The notes under the pieces were generated by a model. It was not told the origin of the DNA, did not search any database, and saw only the letters and a list, made by a program, of their open reading frames with translations. A stretch of 64,000 nt of DNA from the NCBI GenBank assembly GCA_030386875.1, contig CM059569.1, positions 47,283,842-47,347,841 on the forward strand. The letters run 5' to 3'. The stretch comes from Morinoia aosen (lineage: Eukaryota; Arthropoda; Malacostraca; Amphipoda; Talitridae). The stretch's first letter is position 1. Each line of letters opens with the position of its first letter. Shown one piece after another: positions 48,440 to 60,501 of the stretch. A program made the position numbers and the translations under genes.

Positions 48440-49180
48440 ATTAGTGTATAAATGTGTGATTTTGTATCGGATGGACCTCCAACCCGATGTTTCAAAATAC
48501 AAATGCCAGTGCTATGACATTATGTTCTGTGAAATTTCGAGTGATTAATATATTATTTGAATGATTTAGCTCTGCTTCTTCTTCCTTTGAAATGCACTAA
48601 TCGCATCATTTGGGATGGCTGGATTGAAATATTTCCTTATATTTTAATCACATGAAAAAAAAGTGCTCCTCCACGGAGCATGGCTGCACTTCTAACACGA
48701 GTAACCCAAATAAGTTCCGTCTACATTCCTTCGCCATTACGTCAGGAGCACACATGAAATTGTAGGGCTGAACAAATCGTTTCATCTGTTCTAGCATGAT
48801 TACTAAAAATGCTGAACATAACCAAATTTTTATTTAGAGCGTAAATTGGCAAGGGACCAGTAAATTAGCCGGCCATTCAGACTTGTAAGCGAAAAGCTAT
48901 TCCGGCACCCCGTCTTTACATGAGGTCATCACTCTTCGCGCACGAAATTACCGCAGATTATTGCAGCATGAGATTTGTGGGTGCATACTGGAGTTCATTT
49001 ACTGCAGTTTGGAAGTACATGAACAAATAAATGTTCGGTGTTTTACTCAAGCGAATAATGAGTCTGTCAATTAGACTGAGCAATTTGTAAAATAGGATAA
49101 TTTCTCTCTGGTAATTCTCAGACTACATTCAGTGTACAATTCATTCCGAGTACAATTGCTTTCCAGTTTCTCACCCACCA
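48440..49180 (+). repeat. Repeat unit C1
   Basis: Homologous to 53800-54290 and 63090-63630. Shared blocks include CGATGTTTCAAAA, AAAGTGCTCCT, ACGGAGCATGGCTGCACTTC, TACTAAAAATGCTGAA, GCGTAAA.TGACAAGG.ACCAG and TTATTGCAGCATGAG. No recognised coding sequence. It may be the 3' region of the LINE that precedes it in copies C2 and C3. Confidence 0.7.
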
Positions 49181-49199
49181 ATTTCGGCTTCGAGTTCAG

Positions 49200-51400
49200 T
49201 GTGAAGTTTTGTTAGGAATTCAAAATGTTTGCAATTTCAAGAGACGTATGTCCTCAGGTTTGAAAATACTGCGCGATGGCTTTTGAAAATTTTTGAATAT
49301 AATTTCAACTTTATGTTACATACGCAGGCGGCGTTTGTGTACGAAAATCGTGCAAGCTTGCTGAATTTCTGCGCGCTTTGCGTCTTCAATCAAGCATATG
49401 ATTGGGAGGCAATTACAATTGAGTTGCTACCAAATGTCCCTTGGACTCAAGATTATTATTGCCATTTTCATCACAGTTGCGTTCAATATACGATCTGTTG
49501 TCTAATGACCTGAAGGAAATACCGACACAATGGACAGAAAATGATACTCATTGCGTCAAATTTTGAGTTTTGAAGAGATTAATGGGAATTAATATTAAGT
49601 TAGAGTTATTCCCAGTGTCTGGTTAATTGTTCAGCTATTTCAACTTTCAGCGCCGTTTGATAAGTTTAAAAATGGTGAAAAAAAAGGTTTTAGTAAACTT
49701 TTGAATATATTGTGATGAGTATAGAACCTGAAAAATAGATGTGACGTTAGAACGATACTGCGAAATATGGTTTGAGTTTGAGAAAATTGTTGGGGCCTCA
49801 CTTTTTTCGTGCATATATAATTATATATGTGTGTTATGATCGCTGTCTTCTTCAGTGTCGTCCTCAAGCGATGACGTTCCAGAACAATTTCAAAATAATT
49901 TTTTTACAGTGACAAACATAAAATCTCAGCAGCAAGTGTAATCTGGAGCGCACACATCGAAAATTGCTCTAAATCGCAGAACACATATTTGGCCGCTCGT
50001 AATTTTCACGCGCTTTGTGGCCAAAATGTTGAATGATTTCAAAAACGCTCCAATTATCACCAGGTTCACGAGAAAATATACACGCATCATCCGATCATTC
50101 ACGAAACTGCCACTGTATTTATTGCGCTCATTGGCGCCTACGTGGAAGCTTGGTGAAATTCCAGGAGTGGATATGATATTTGGTAAACAAGCGATTTTTA
50201 CTGTAGCAGTCCTGTAGGTGCAGGACTTGAATGAAGGGCTCGATTCATAGCAGGAATCTCCGGACGCCAACACGCCCGTATGCTCTGGAAAGTTCTAAGT
50301 ATTTGTAAAGTAAGAACTTCGTATGGATTGAAGCACCGAGTTAATTACGGATGCCATCCTGAAGAATTTCGGTAGAGCGCCGTCTGCCTTCTGTCATCAA
50401 TTAAAGTTCAAGTTTTGGACTTCAATTTCTTCTGGTAAATTACGTGCGATCGAATGCAAATTGTTAAATTGAATGCAGGCGATCAAGAAAGGAGGAAAAT
50501 AATTTATGGTCATCTTCTTCAGTTTAGTCTTCGGTAGCGTTGCCTTCGACATAAATTGCGCGAATAAATGACGAAAAACATATATAAAAATATAAATATA
50601 ATGATCAACAATTTATAGACTTCGCATGGTCATTTGAAAATTTGAATCCATTTTGAATTGTGGTCACGAATAAAATCTAACAACGGTTATGAATTTTTAA
50701 GAACCTTTGGAGAAATTTTAGACTCAGCTCTTTTAATTCTTTATCTACTGTACTGTACGTCGAGGTATTTAACGACGATTTCTTTCAAGCAACACTCGTG
50801 GAGCTCCAATACGACTGAGGCTTCGCAGTGGTGCCACGAATGAGCTGGCAGTAAGTACAGCTCGCCAGCACGTGTCAGTATAGGGCTACTGACAAATTGT
50901 TGCTGGGATTCTTTCAACTTCCTATATGTACCGAAATCTGCTTCTGAAAATTTTATCAATAAGTTGTGTGAGTTTGCACACTTCAGATCAGGACTTTTCA
51001 TACCTTTCTAGATCTGGCAACGAAGTAACTATTTTACTCCATCTTTCATCCGAATCTTGATGCAACCTCACATGATAATCTATGGCTCCAAAGTACTTCG
51101 CACACAGTTAAAAAGTTTGCATATCAAACTCCACGCTATGATTGCATTTCTCAATCTCGACAATTTGTTTGCAATAACCAACAGATGCATAATTATTGAT
51201 TGAACCATGCTTCACTCGATAATTGTTCTATGACTGACTCTCAGTGGGAATAATTAATGGTCTCACTTAAATCTGAGCAGTTATTATTATCGGCTGCTTC
51301 GAACTGACACATCTTTTTTTCAAGATATCCTCTGCTCTGAAATTCCTCTTGGAAGTCAAGCGCGTAAGAAGGGAATAATATTTTATTTGTATTCTGCTAG
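49200..51400 (+). pseudogene. Relic D4 of the chemoreceptor-like segment; second arm of the inverted duplication
   Basis: In inverse orientation the segment matches 38870-41000. Blocks in common include the first D-type domain (SSSSDDVPEQFQNNFF), HALCGQNVE, IALIGAYVEAW, and the flanking sequences around 51040-51400. Several interruptions make it non-functional. An upstream frame with LRSIYDLLSNDLKEIP lies near 49470-49530. The odorant-receptor suggestion is weak here too. Confidence 0.35.
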
Positions 51401-52269
51401 AATACGGACGACTTTATAGAAGTAAAAATTTCATCCAAAATGTAAGCGTTAGGCTCATTGATCTTCCAACGAAATCGAAAGAAAATGATACAATAATACT
51501 AACTCTATGATTGAGATATAAGTTTCCTTCAGTTTTTTTCACGGGCAAATCAAGCTTAGAATAACATTAACACAGCGTTTTCCAATGCTCTAGTAATTTT
51601 AGAGAAAAAGCAGAGAATATCTAACATTTTTATTTTGCAGCATTTTTCACTTTTTATTCAATGTTTCTAAGAGCAATAAAAGTTTTTGACATCTTCAATG
51701 CTCTGTTGTACATTAGGAAAAACTACTTATTTTCCTGATGTTTTCAAAATCAATGAAACTTTTTGACAACTTCAATGCTCGGTTGCATATCAGGAAAAAA
51801 TACCTATATCTGGCCAGAAATTCTCAAAAATATCTCATAAAACTCCTGTAAAATTCTGCATTGAAGAGGTCTAAATCCGCAATTTGAATGTCTGGTTTTC
51901 CCGAAATATATTCCCAGTTTGGTCACGTGCAATTTTCAACGAAATTTTAAGAACTGTTGAGGTCAGAATTTCATTCAACTTTTAAATGTTTATTTTAAAG
52001 CCTAAATTTCCTTAAAGGGAATTTTTTACAAATCACTTGGAAATTTTTTCAAAAACTCCTGGTGAATCTTGTTCAAACGAATTAATTTCCATTAAACGCG
52101 TATTAATTCGCATATTAAACGCGTTAAACACACTCCATGTATGATAGAAATCGATAAAGCTCCAATTTTGGTAACAAAATTTCCGTGACAAGTATTGCAA
52201 GCTCGCTCGGGCACAATTTCCAACGAAATTCTAAGAACTGATGCGCTTTCTGAAATCTACGTTTAAATA
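51401..52269. other. No gene recognised
   Basis: AT-rich with local short direct similarities (for example TTTTTGACA(A/T)CTTCAATGCTC at 51685 and 51760), suggesting small internal duplications. No coding sequence. Confidence 0.45.
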
Positions 52270-53830
52270 TTTATTCATGCACTGTTATGTGATGTACGTC
52301 TGGAAGTAAAATATTTTTGAACTCGAACAATAGCTGTGCATATTAACATTGCCTAAACTAAAGACAAGCAACTCAGTTTTAGGTCCAAAATCTTAGAGCT
52401 TAATTCTACTTTTCCGATCATCGTTCAGTAAAAATTCTGTTCAAAATTCCAAATGAAAAGCTGAAATTTCGTTATACGTACAATTTATTGCGTGAAAATT
52501 ACTACTGACATGAAATATTGCAAAGAAAGCTTTTCGACCGACCGACCGAATTTCGAAGCGTTGAAAACACCGTTGATGCCAGTTTTCAAGCTTCACTCCT
52601 TAATGAAAATTTCATTTGGCCCTAAGTGGATGCGTTCCCTACAGCACAAAAGCAAAGCCAAATCATTTTTAATGAATAACATATGAGGTAAAAGAGTCGA
52701 GATAAATAAAAAATGAGTAATACATGAATGCTAACGGAATTAATCAATCAGTAGTGTATGCAACTTGTAAAAATAGTGAAAAAAAAACGTAGTGAAGCAA
52801 AACAAGACCATTTCCAAGAAAGAGCAAGTAACGGCAAAACGAAACCTGAAACGAACGGGGAAACCATCTACTCTGTTTTTCAATATAAAAGTTCAGACCT
52901 CAAAAATAGTTATTGCAACCCTTTAACGACGGTGAATGAATTTAGCGTTTCCATCACAACGGTGTGAGATGAAGTTTTCAAAGAAATATCGAAGTTGATT
53001 CCAAACCATCCTAAAAGTGTAAATTAAAAAACATGTTTCATCTGCTGATCCAAGAAACGAATGGAGACAAAGACTAGTTAATATTCCGAGAGTAGGTAAA
53101 AGCTTATATCGACCAAAGAAATAAAAACAGTTAGACATGATAATATTAGCCTTCAGTGTGTTAAAAACCGCTTCCTTATTACAACAGCTCTGACTTTTTG
53201 AAAATGGATGAATCTAAAAGCGCATTCAAGTTTACCGATCATTGAAAACTCACCATAACTAAACTATCTTACGAGTCTAGTGACATCAATGCAATATCAA
53301 TACACAGACCGGTTTTGTAATGTTCCACCAGTTGTTTTCTAAATATGGGAACAAGAAATTGCAAATCAGCTTTTGACTTAAATTAATAAATCACACCTTC
53401 TTCATTACAACCAATGTGGTTACAGGAAGAGCACCAGAGCTCGAAATGATTTTCTCAGCATCAAAAAACTACGGGCACAAAATGCTTTTCTCTCACGGTA
53501 ACTTGACGAAAAAATACTTATACAAGAAATATCGAACCCTAAAATAGACATTCAGAGTTTTCACTTTTCAGAGCTATGAACCAAATAGTTCTCATGCAGT
53601 GTGCTTATACAGCAAAATGTCACCATTCATACTAAATAATATTGGCGTCCCTCACGGATCAATCCAGCCTGCTCCTTTATTTTATTTTCATTAATGATAT
53701 TCCCTCTGTCATCACATCCAAAACGCTGAATGTATGCTTATGATAACCAAATTGCCAAGACAAGCTCGAAATATGCGATTTTATTTCAAACAGAGCTCTA
53801 ATCCGGTGTTTCAAAACACAAATACAAGTG
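52270..53830 (+). mobile_element. Degenerate LINE with reverse transcriptase, copy 1
   Basis: The segment aligns with 61560-63110. From ~53320 the + strand shows, in shifting frames, remnants of non-LTR reverse transcriptase: a YRPVL-like start, HYNQCGYRKSTRA (QFGFRKGRST box, ~53400), GVPHGSIQPAP (GVPQGSILGP box, ~53645) and AYDNQIAKTSS (the ADD catalytic box region, ~53735), where the second aspartate is replaced. Many stops and frame changes are present. Clade not determinable by eye (Jockey/CR1-like order). Confidence 0.6.
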
Positions 53831-54840
53831 TTATGATATTATAGTTATACATGAAATATATTTAACTATGTCAATCCTACACGAAGAGAAATAAAGTGCT
53901 CCTGTATGGAGCATGGCGGCACTTCAAACACAAGTAAGCTCACAACACAGTTCCTTCTACATTACTTCAATATACTGTCAGTGGTACGCATAAAATTTAT
54001 GGATGAAAAAATCATTTCATCTGCTCTGGAGTCCTTACTAAAAATGCTGAATTTAACTGAATTGTCACATAAAGCGTAAAATGACAAGGAACCAGCAAAT
54101 TAGTCGTCAATTGAAATTCGCGGTGAAAAGATTTCCCGACACCTCATCTTTGCAGTCATCACTCGTCAAGCACTCAAATATACCACAGATTATTGCAGCA
54201 TGAGTTCTGTGGGTGCATACTGGAGTTCAAATGCTTTAGTTTGAAAGTATTTGAACAACTTTTTCACGATTTATTCAGGAGAACAATGAGTTTTTATAAA
54301 GTAGATTGAACACTTTGTAAAAGAGGATAATTTTTCACTGATAATTCGCAGACTACATTCCGTATGCAATTTTCATTTAAAATATAGCAAATATAGCACA
54401 GTCTAGTGGAAACACATTCAATGAGAATGTTTTTTAATACGAAGAACCAGAATACATGAGGATCATGTCGGAACAATTCTTGCTAACCATTTGCAGGGAT
54501 TCTTCGGAGTTTCCGCACACTTTTACATCTTAACTTGTATCCTGGTCGTCTTCTGTTATTCTTACAAATCTTTATTACAGCTCAAATACATGTGCCCTAT
54601 TTCTTTCATACTTTGAAAATTTTTCCAAAACCCTCATCAAATACAGTAATTTATGAAGCAAGCCTTAAATTTTTATCACGCGCTTGAATGCTATTATTTT
54701 GCACTTATAATCTTGCAAGAAATTTTTGGTGTTTGCTTAAAGTTGAAGAGTAATACGACGGTAATATCTGAATGCAGTAATATTATGGCTAACAGCTGGA
54801 CCATACATTATGAAAAAATTATTTGTATACCATAGTTAAC
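53800..54840 (+). repeat. Repeat unit C2
   Basis: Nearly collinear with 63090-64000 and, in its first half, with 48440-49180. Its second half contains a hydrophobic frame (FYILTCILVVFCYSY, ~54520-54565) also present in C3 with changes (FCIFISILVVLCYSY). No family recognised. Confidence 0.65.
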
Positions 54841-55119
54841 GCACTTTGAAGATTCGAATAATACGCAATAATGGAAGTTCCCGGAAAATTATCTAATACT
54901 CAAATAGTTGAATGTCAGGAGGCCAAAAACGTACATACATTTGGAATGGAACTAATGCATGCGTTCAAAATTTCCTGATTTTTAGGCATTGTAAATTATG
55001 TATCAGAAGATTAAACGTCATAAATGTCATAAATTAAAATTTTGACGTTTTCTGAAACGAGATTTTTCATTGGCTTAGTGATATGAATCAGAATGAATTT
55101 CAATTAATTTAACATTTCA

Positions 55120-56160
55120 TGGCTTGCAGTTATTCCGATAACTAGATAAATTAGCCAATCATTCTATTAAGATATTCTAGGTTCTCAATGCTGGCTCGGA
55201 AATATTCGTGAACAGTATCTTCTTATTTGGAGGTCAACAGAAACCTTGCAAATTATCGAAATGATGTATCGGCTCCATGGTGAAAATGGGATGAGTTGGT
55301 TCGCAAACTTTTACCTACCAAACATTTTAAGCTTTTCCTACAGGTACAGTAAAATTCTAAGGTGAACAGAGACTGAAATGCCCCTGCCTCGCTGCATAAC
55401 AACGAGCAAATGCGGACTGGAACTAACATTTTAGAAACTGCACCTACAACTTTTGACTGCACAGAGCCAGAAAGGACTGAGGGCTGGTAAAAATTTGTGA
55501 CTTAAGCCACGTTAACAATTTAAATGCTCTGTGTTTTGCAAAGCAATGAATATGAGTAATTTGAAAACGGTATACTGTTTCATGCTGTTCAAATCAATAT
55601 TAAGTATTGTGGTGCTCTAGTGAAACGTCCACGTACCGCACAAATACATGAAAATATATTCGCACGTTCAATTCCAAACTTTACTAGAGATTTCTGACCG
55701 TGTTCTGCATGGACACCAATCAGCAATTATTGACCCCGCCTTTACGATCACATTGCCCAAGCCAAAGCGGAAGTTGAGCGTTATATTTGAGGCCAAACAT
55801 CTCTACACATTTGTTTTTTACATTAAATTTATTTTAGCCATAGCTCCCAGCAAGTTCACTCTAGCACTATAGACAGCACATTGTGTTCAATAAAGTCAAA
55901 GTTTCACATGAGGTTCCTGTAATCTCACTTTATCGAGGCGGGAAGGAGTTGCAACCTGAGCATCAATCTTCCGATGCAGAACCAAACAGTTAAAGTATAG
56001 TACGCCATGCTTCTCTTATTGCTTACCTAAACGGATAGTAAAATAAAAAAGAAACCATTTTTTTCATATATATGGAGTGAAATGCTCAGCTTTTTCCATC
56101 AGATATCGAATATTTTTTTGAGGTGATGTGACAATGAGATAATTGAAAAAAAACAAGGCG
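55120..56160 (+). repeat. Repeat unit A3 (with promoter-like tail)
   Basis: Homologous to A1 and A2. From 55831 it reads ATTTTAGCCATAGCTCCCAG, then AGACAGCACATTGTG, then GAGGTTCCTGTAATCTCACTTTATCGAGG. That is very close to the first exon of the intact lectin-like genes, but the donor is GC instead of GT (GAG then GCGGGA). No coding exon follows within the unit. Confidence 0.65.
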
Positions 56161-57579
56161 TAGGCATTTCCAGTGCAAATTTTTATCTGACTCTAGGATT
56201 AATGGCAAAATAGATTATTATTTTAAAGAATAATTGCCAGTTCAATAATGATCGTTTTGAGATAGTAGGAACATAGCATTTCTGCAAAGTGTTGTGGCGC
56301 CACAGATACAATAATATTTGAATACGTCCTTGTGCTGTACTTGTTGAAACGTGGGAATGTGAACGATCGCTGCCACCGCTTCAACACTTGACAATATTTC
56401 AACACCTGAACATATGTACACTTCAACTGCTGGACAACTTGCATTACATAAGCTGCAACACCTGAATACGTAGATGTTCAAGTGCTGTAATAGCAATTTT
56501 CGAAACACTTACGATTTTGGAAGTTAATAAAGTTTATTTCAAAATTATGTTGTTCACTCTTCAATGTTTATCTTCTTATCATTGTGTTTATATTTTTGTT
56601 TCTTTACTGTTATAAACATATTTCTAAGTATACAAATATAAGCAAAACGTATATTAAAAAATATAAACATAAATATAAACACATTCGAATGTACGCATTC
56701 ATATAAACACATTCGCTTTCTCCGAGTTTTACTATAGAGGTGGTAATCTCAAATTTATATCTCCTCTTTTGCAAGCCCATCTTCGTATTTGATCCAGTAA
56801 TAGATATTCGGAAATAGATTCAGTAATAGATAGAAATAAATTGGCTGCTAATTGGAAATCCGAATCATAAATAACAAACGTCCTATTAGGAATGCTTGTA
56901 ATTCAAAAGATACTTTTGAGCTTCACTTGCAGATAATACGAATCAATTATTGCTCTGAGTCTATTTTGAATTCAATTAAGACAGGCTGCTTGAGGTAACT
57001 GATGGCAGGAAGTAAACTGACTGACACCTCTTGCTGTGAGGTGTATGAAAGCGTTAACTTATGGACTCAAGTCATCAAAGCTATCCCTCAAGTTCTGTGT
57101 CCCTTCGAATGTTGAACTATAGCCCTTTTTTAAGTATAGGTTTCCAGATTTGAAACATTTACTGACAAAAGGGCGAACTAAAAACGATGGATAATTTAAT
57201 CATTATAGAAGATATATTTTGTAAATCGTTCTATTAACAACAAACTCATGAATGAGGGAATGAAAAATGTTTTTGTAACATAAAATTCGAATATATAAAT
57301 ACTTCGCACAGTGATAGCTCTTACTAACTACGAAGTTTACAGGAAGAGATATGGGTCTCCCACAAGTCTCTCACAGGGCAAAGGTCTCCCACAGGATTTC
57401 TTCTCATTCATCATAAAAGACTTTCAAATTCAACATGATTAATAAATACCTTTTCCCAACCTAAATTTTCAGCCGATTGCAGTCACTTTCAATTTAATTC
57501 ATCATTATATTCAACATGGGCTATTTGAAAATAGACATATCACAATGCTAGACCAATTATAATCTAAGCGGTTGCATTT
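56161..57579. other. No gene recognised
   Basis: AT-rich. Minus-strand frames at 56223-56508 show no motif. No clear repeats. Confidence 0.45.
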
Positions 57580-59722
57580 GTAGGAGCTCTGTCCCAGAAG
57601 AGGCTTTCCATTTTTTTGTGAGTTCCTCCTGACAAATAAAAAGACAATAGTCAGAATTATGATATTGTTTCATCACACGATTGATGTCAGATATAAATTA
57701 AGAGTGTGGATTGAATGAGTCAACAGCATGGACAGCCAGTATGTCATCGAACTTTATTTTCCTAAATCACTGCATGTGCCACTCAGGACGAACTCTGCTG
57801 TACATGGTGAACATCAAAACTCACTCTGGAAGTTAGGAATAAAATATTAGTCTGCGAAAGTTAGGTGAAAATTTGCTGCAATGAAGTTGAGGCACCATTC
57901 TACATAACGAACACGACAAAATTATCGCATTTTTTGAGTTATACAACATGTTATTCTCGATAATTGTTGCGAAACACCTTTTAACACGCGCAGGTCAGCA
58001 CAGCTCTATTTAAGCCAGCGCTCACCCCAGTTTCGCACCAGTATCGGAGACAGCAAATTGGGCTGAAGTTAGCTCTGAGTCACTCCCGAGGTTCCTCTAA
58101 TCTGAATTTATCGAGGTAGGGAAAAGCCTCTAAAGTTGAGCACATACAGTATCTCAAGATACAAAACTCAATATGGAAGATATTGATTTTGTAGACCAAA
58201 AGGGAAAGTGACACCAAATGATATTCGTTTACATCTTAATTGTAAATACTTTGAAAGTTTTCTCAGTTCACTACCTTTAGTTGGTCAACTAGTCAGGTCA
58301 ACAAAGCAACGATGCAGCGCAGCACAATTGGTTGCACAGTTCAAAAAAATAAATTTAAACATTTCTACTTTCTGACTGAGTAGAATAAAGCTTCTTCTGA
58401 CAAAACTTACTGAAAATTAAAGCAACCTAAGGAGTATTCCAAAAGATGAAATCGATACAAACCATTCCTTTGTGCGCTGGAGTGTCAAAATAATGTACTA
58501 ATAATTGAAAAAATCATTTATGGATTTTCGAATACAGCCTTGTTTAGCATTTCGAAATTTAAGTCATTCAACCGGTTAAGGACGCCTTACAAAGTTGCAG
58601 TGCTGATTCTCTTCGTACGATGTGATCAACAGCTCCAGTAAATATTGCCAAATTAAATTAATCACAGCCCTAAGTAAGTCTATTTCGAGACTATGAAAGA
58701 AGTATACCGTTAAAATACTTCAGAGCTACAGTAACAGCAACATGTGTTCATGTACTTGCGAGTACTCGCTGCAACACAGGACTGAGAACAAGCGTTGTAA
58801 CTGCAGCAATACTTCAGCATAATATTCTTTATAGGGGCAAAACCTGGACATGAGCCTAAACTAAATGTTCTGTATCACAATTATTTACCTGCATTACATC
58901 AGCTATAACATCTGAGCACGTACATTATACATGTATCTGAAAACTGAATCACCTGAAAATTCACGTGTAAAAATATTAGGGGCAATTTTTGAAAAACTTG
59001 CTTATATAGAATGAGTAAAATTAATTATAAAATCCCAGATTTCTCTGTTGAATGTTTCATTTTTTTCGTGTTGATTCTGCCATTACGGTAAAACGGTGAA
59101 GACACCTACACTCCTCCAAAATTTACGGTTAAGATGGGGATACGTGGGTAGTACCCTGCTGCTTCGGAAGGCCATCCGTACATTAAACAATTATATAAGG
59201 TCGGGATAGTTGTGTCTCGTCAGTCAAAGCATCCTGGGTTTACCAAACAGGTACCTCTGAACGTTCAATTACATGTGCATTTTTGGGGCCATAAAGATGT
59301 CTCCAGAACGTTGTGACACCTGAGGTCATGCCTAAAGTGATGCGAAACCTTGGATCACGTACCGAAATTATGACATAATATCTGTCATGTAGTAACGAAC
59401 TCACATGTGTACGAGAAGTTCAGAATTGATTGTCTATCCCGTACATATGCAATAGATAACCTAGCACTCGGGAACATTTTATATGATAGTAAAGCTCTCA
59501 TACTTTAATGAACTTGACAAATATTTTATTGGTAGTTTCTCAGCTCTTTACAGATGCAAAAATAAACACTTTAACCAATATAAAATTTGGCAGTGAACAA
59601 GAGGGAAATTTCAAACACGCATAATGTGAATTTGTGCAAGGTATTCTATGAGTAGGCGCCAATTAAAATCACTTACATGAAGGATCCTTAACCTGTGTTT
59701 TCAGGGTTTTTCTTTTTTCCAG
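57580..59722 (+). other. 5' flank and first intron of lectin-like gene 2
   Basis: Collinear with 19600-21846 (see that entry). The duplication includes the promoter, the untranslated exon and the 1.6-kb intron. No further gene. Confidence 0.6.
58007..58115 (+). promoter_or_regulatory. TATA-like box and untranslated first exon of lectin-like gene 2
   Basis: TATTTAAG at 58007-58014, likely start near AGTATCGGAGACAGCAA, exon end TTTATCGAG at 58115 and donor GTAGGG from 58116. The acceptor is TTTTTTCCAG at 59721-59722, two bases before the start codon. The arrangement mirrors copy 1. Confidence 0.65.
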
Positions 59723-59724
59723 GG

Positions 59725-60501
59725 ATGATGTCATTGTTTGAAGTCAAGCAAATTTGTGTGATTCTTCTGGCTGTGACGCTGGTGACGGCATTTCACCAGG
59801 ACTGGACGATCACTGAAGTCAGTGAGAGCCGGATAAGCTCGATCTCTATTCAACAGGAACAAATCAAGTTCGTCAGCTACGATGACAGGTGGACTCGGTT
59901 GTACATGGCAAGAGCTTGTGGAGCTCGGTACTGGTGTAAAACCGCCTGCAACATGGGGAACGGAGGACTACTGCTACTCAATCTCATCTCCGCGGCTCGT
60001 AACAAAGACCTCAAAGGGCCTCCTCTGATGAAGTGCCTCACTAACGGCGGACGGAAAAACATTGTAACTGCTCAGTCTGGCATCACCGTGCACAACTTTA
60101 GCCCCCTTCACCACTCAAGTCCACTTCGCGTCCCAGAGAATTTGCTCGATGGTGTTCATGACTTCACGATAGACAGCTGCTTTAAAGCAGCCAATATTGA
60201 GAAACCGTTTGTAGTTTTCGACCTCAATTTGGTACGAACAGTGAGCTTTGTTTCGCTAATGGCTCAGCCAAATGGACAATATGCTTCAAATTTTCACGAC
60301 ATAGAAGTTCGAGTAGGGATGACCGGCGCTTCTGGCAATTTCTCGAATTACACGAGGCTAGGATATTATTCAGGTCCTGCTCCTTATCCAAATTTTGAGT
60401 GTCACATTGAAGCTGAAGTTCCCGTAACTGGAAGGTTCTTATCAATCCAAATAACTTCCGGAGTTAGTGATTTTCAAGTGTGTCACTTCGAACTGTATTA
60501 G
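59725..60501 (+). CDS. Secreted PAN/apple-like plus fucolectin (F5/8-C)-like protein, copy 2
   Basis: 258 residues with the same plan as copy 1: signal peptide to ~A22, cysteine-bearing half (C65, C71, C75, C104, C152) with ACGARYWCKTACNMGNGG, and a C-terminal fucolectin-like half with HDIEVRVGMTGASGNFSNYT and GRFLSIQI...FQVCHFELY. An extra cysteine, C226 (codon 60400-60402), replaces the tryptophan found at the equivalent place in copy 1 (W228) and in the 36-kb pseudogene. That gives seven mature cysteines, one unpaired unless the protein dimerises. ATG 59725 is chosen because the acceptor at 59722 cuts off the upstream in-frame codons. Candidate glycan or microbe recognition protein; ligand unknown. 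Confidence 0.8.
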   Translation: MMSLFEVKQICVILLAVTLVTAFHQDWTITEVSESRISSISIQQEQIKFVSYDDRWTRLYMARACGARYWCKTACNMGNGGLLLLNLISAARNKDLKGPPLMKCLTNGGRKNIVTAQSGITVHNFSPLHHSSPLRVPENLLDGVHDFTIDSCFKAANIEKPFVVFDLNLVRTVSFVSLMAQPNGQYASNFHDIEVRVGMTGASGNFSNYTRLGYYSGPAPYPNFECHIEAEVPVTGRFLSIQITSGVSDFQVCHFELY

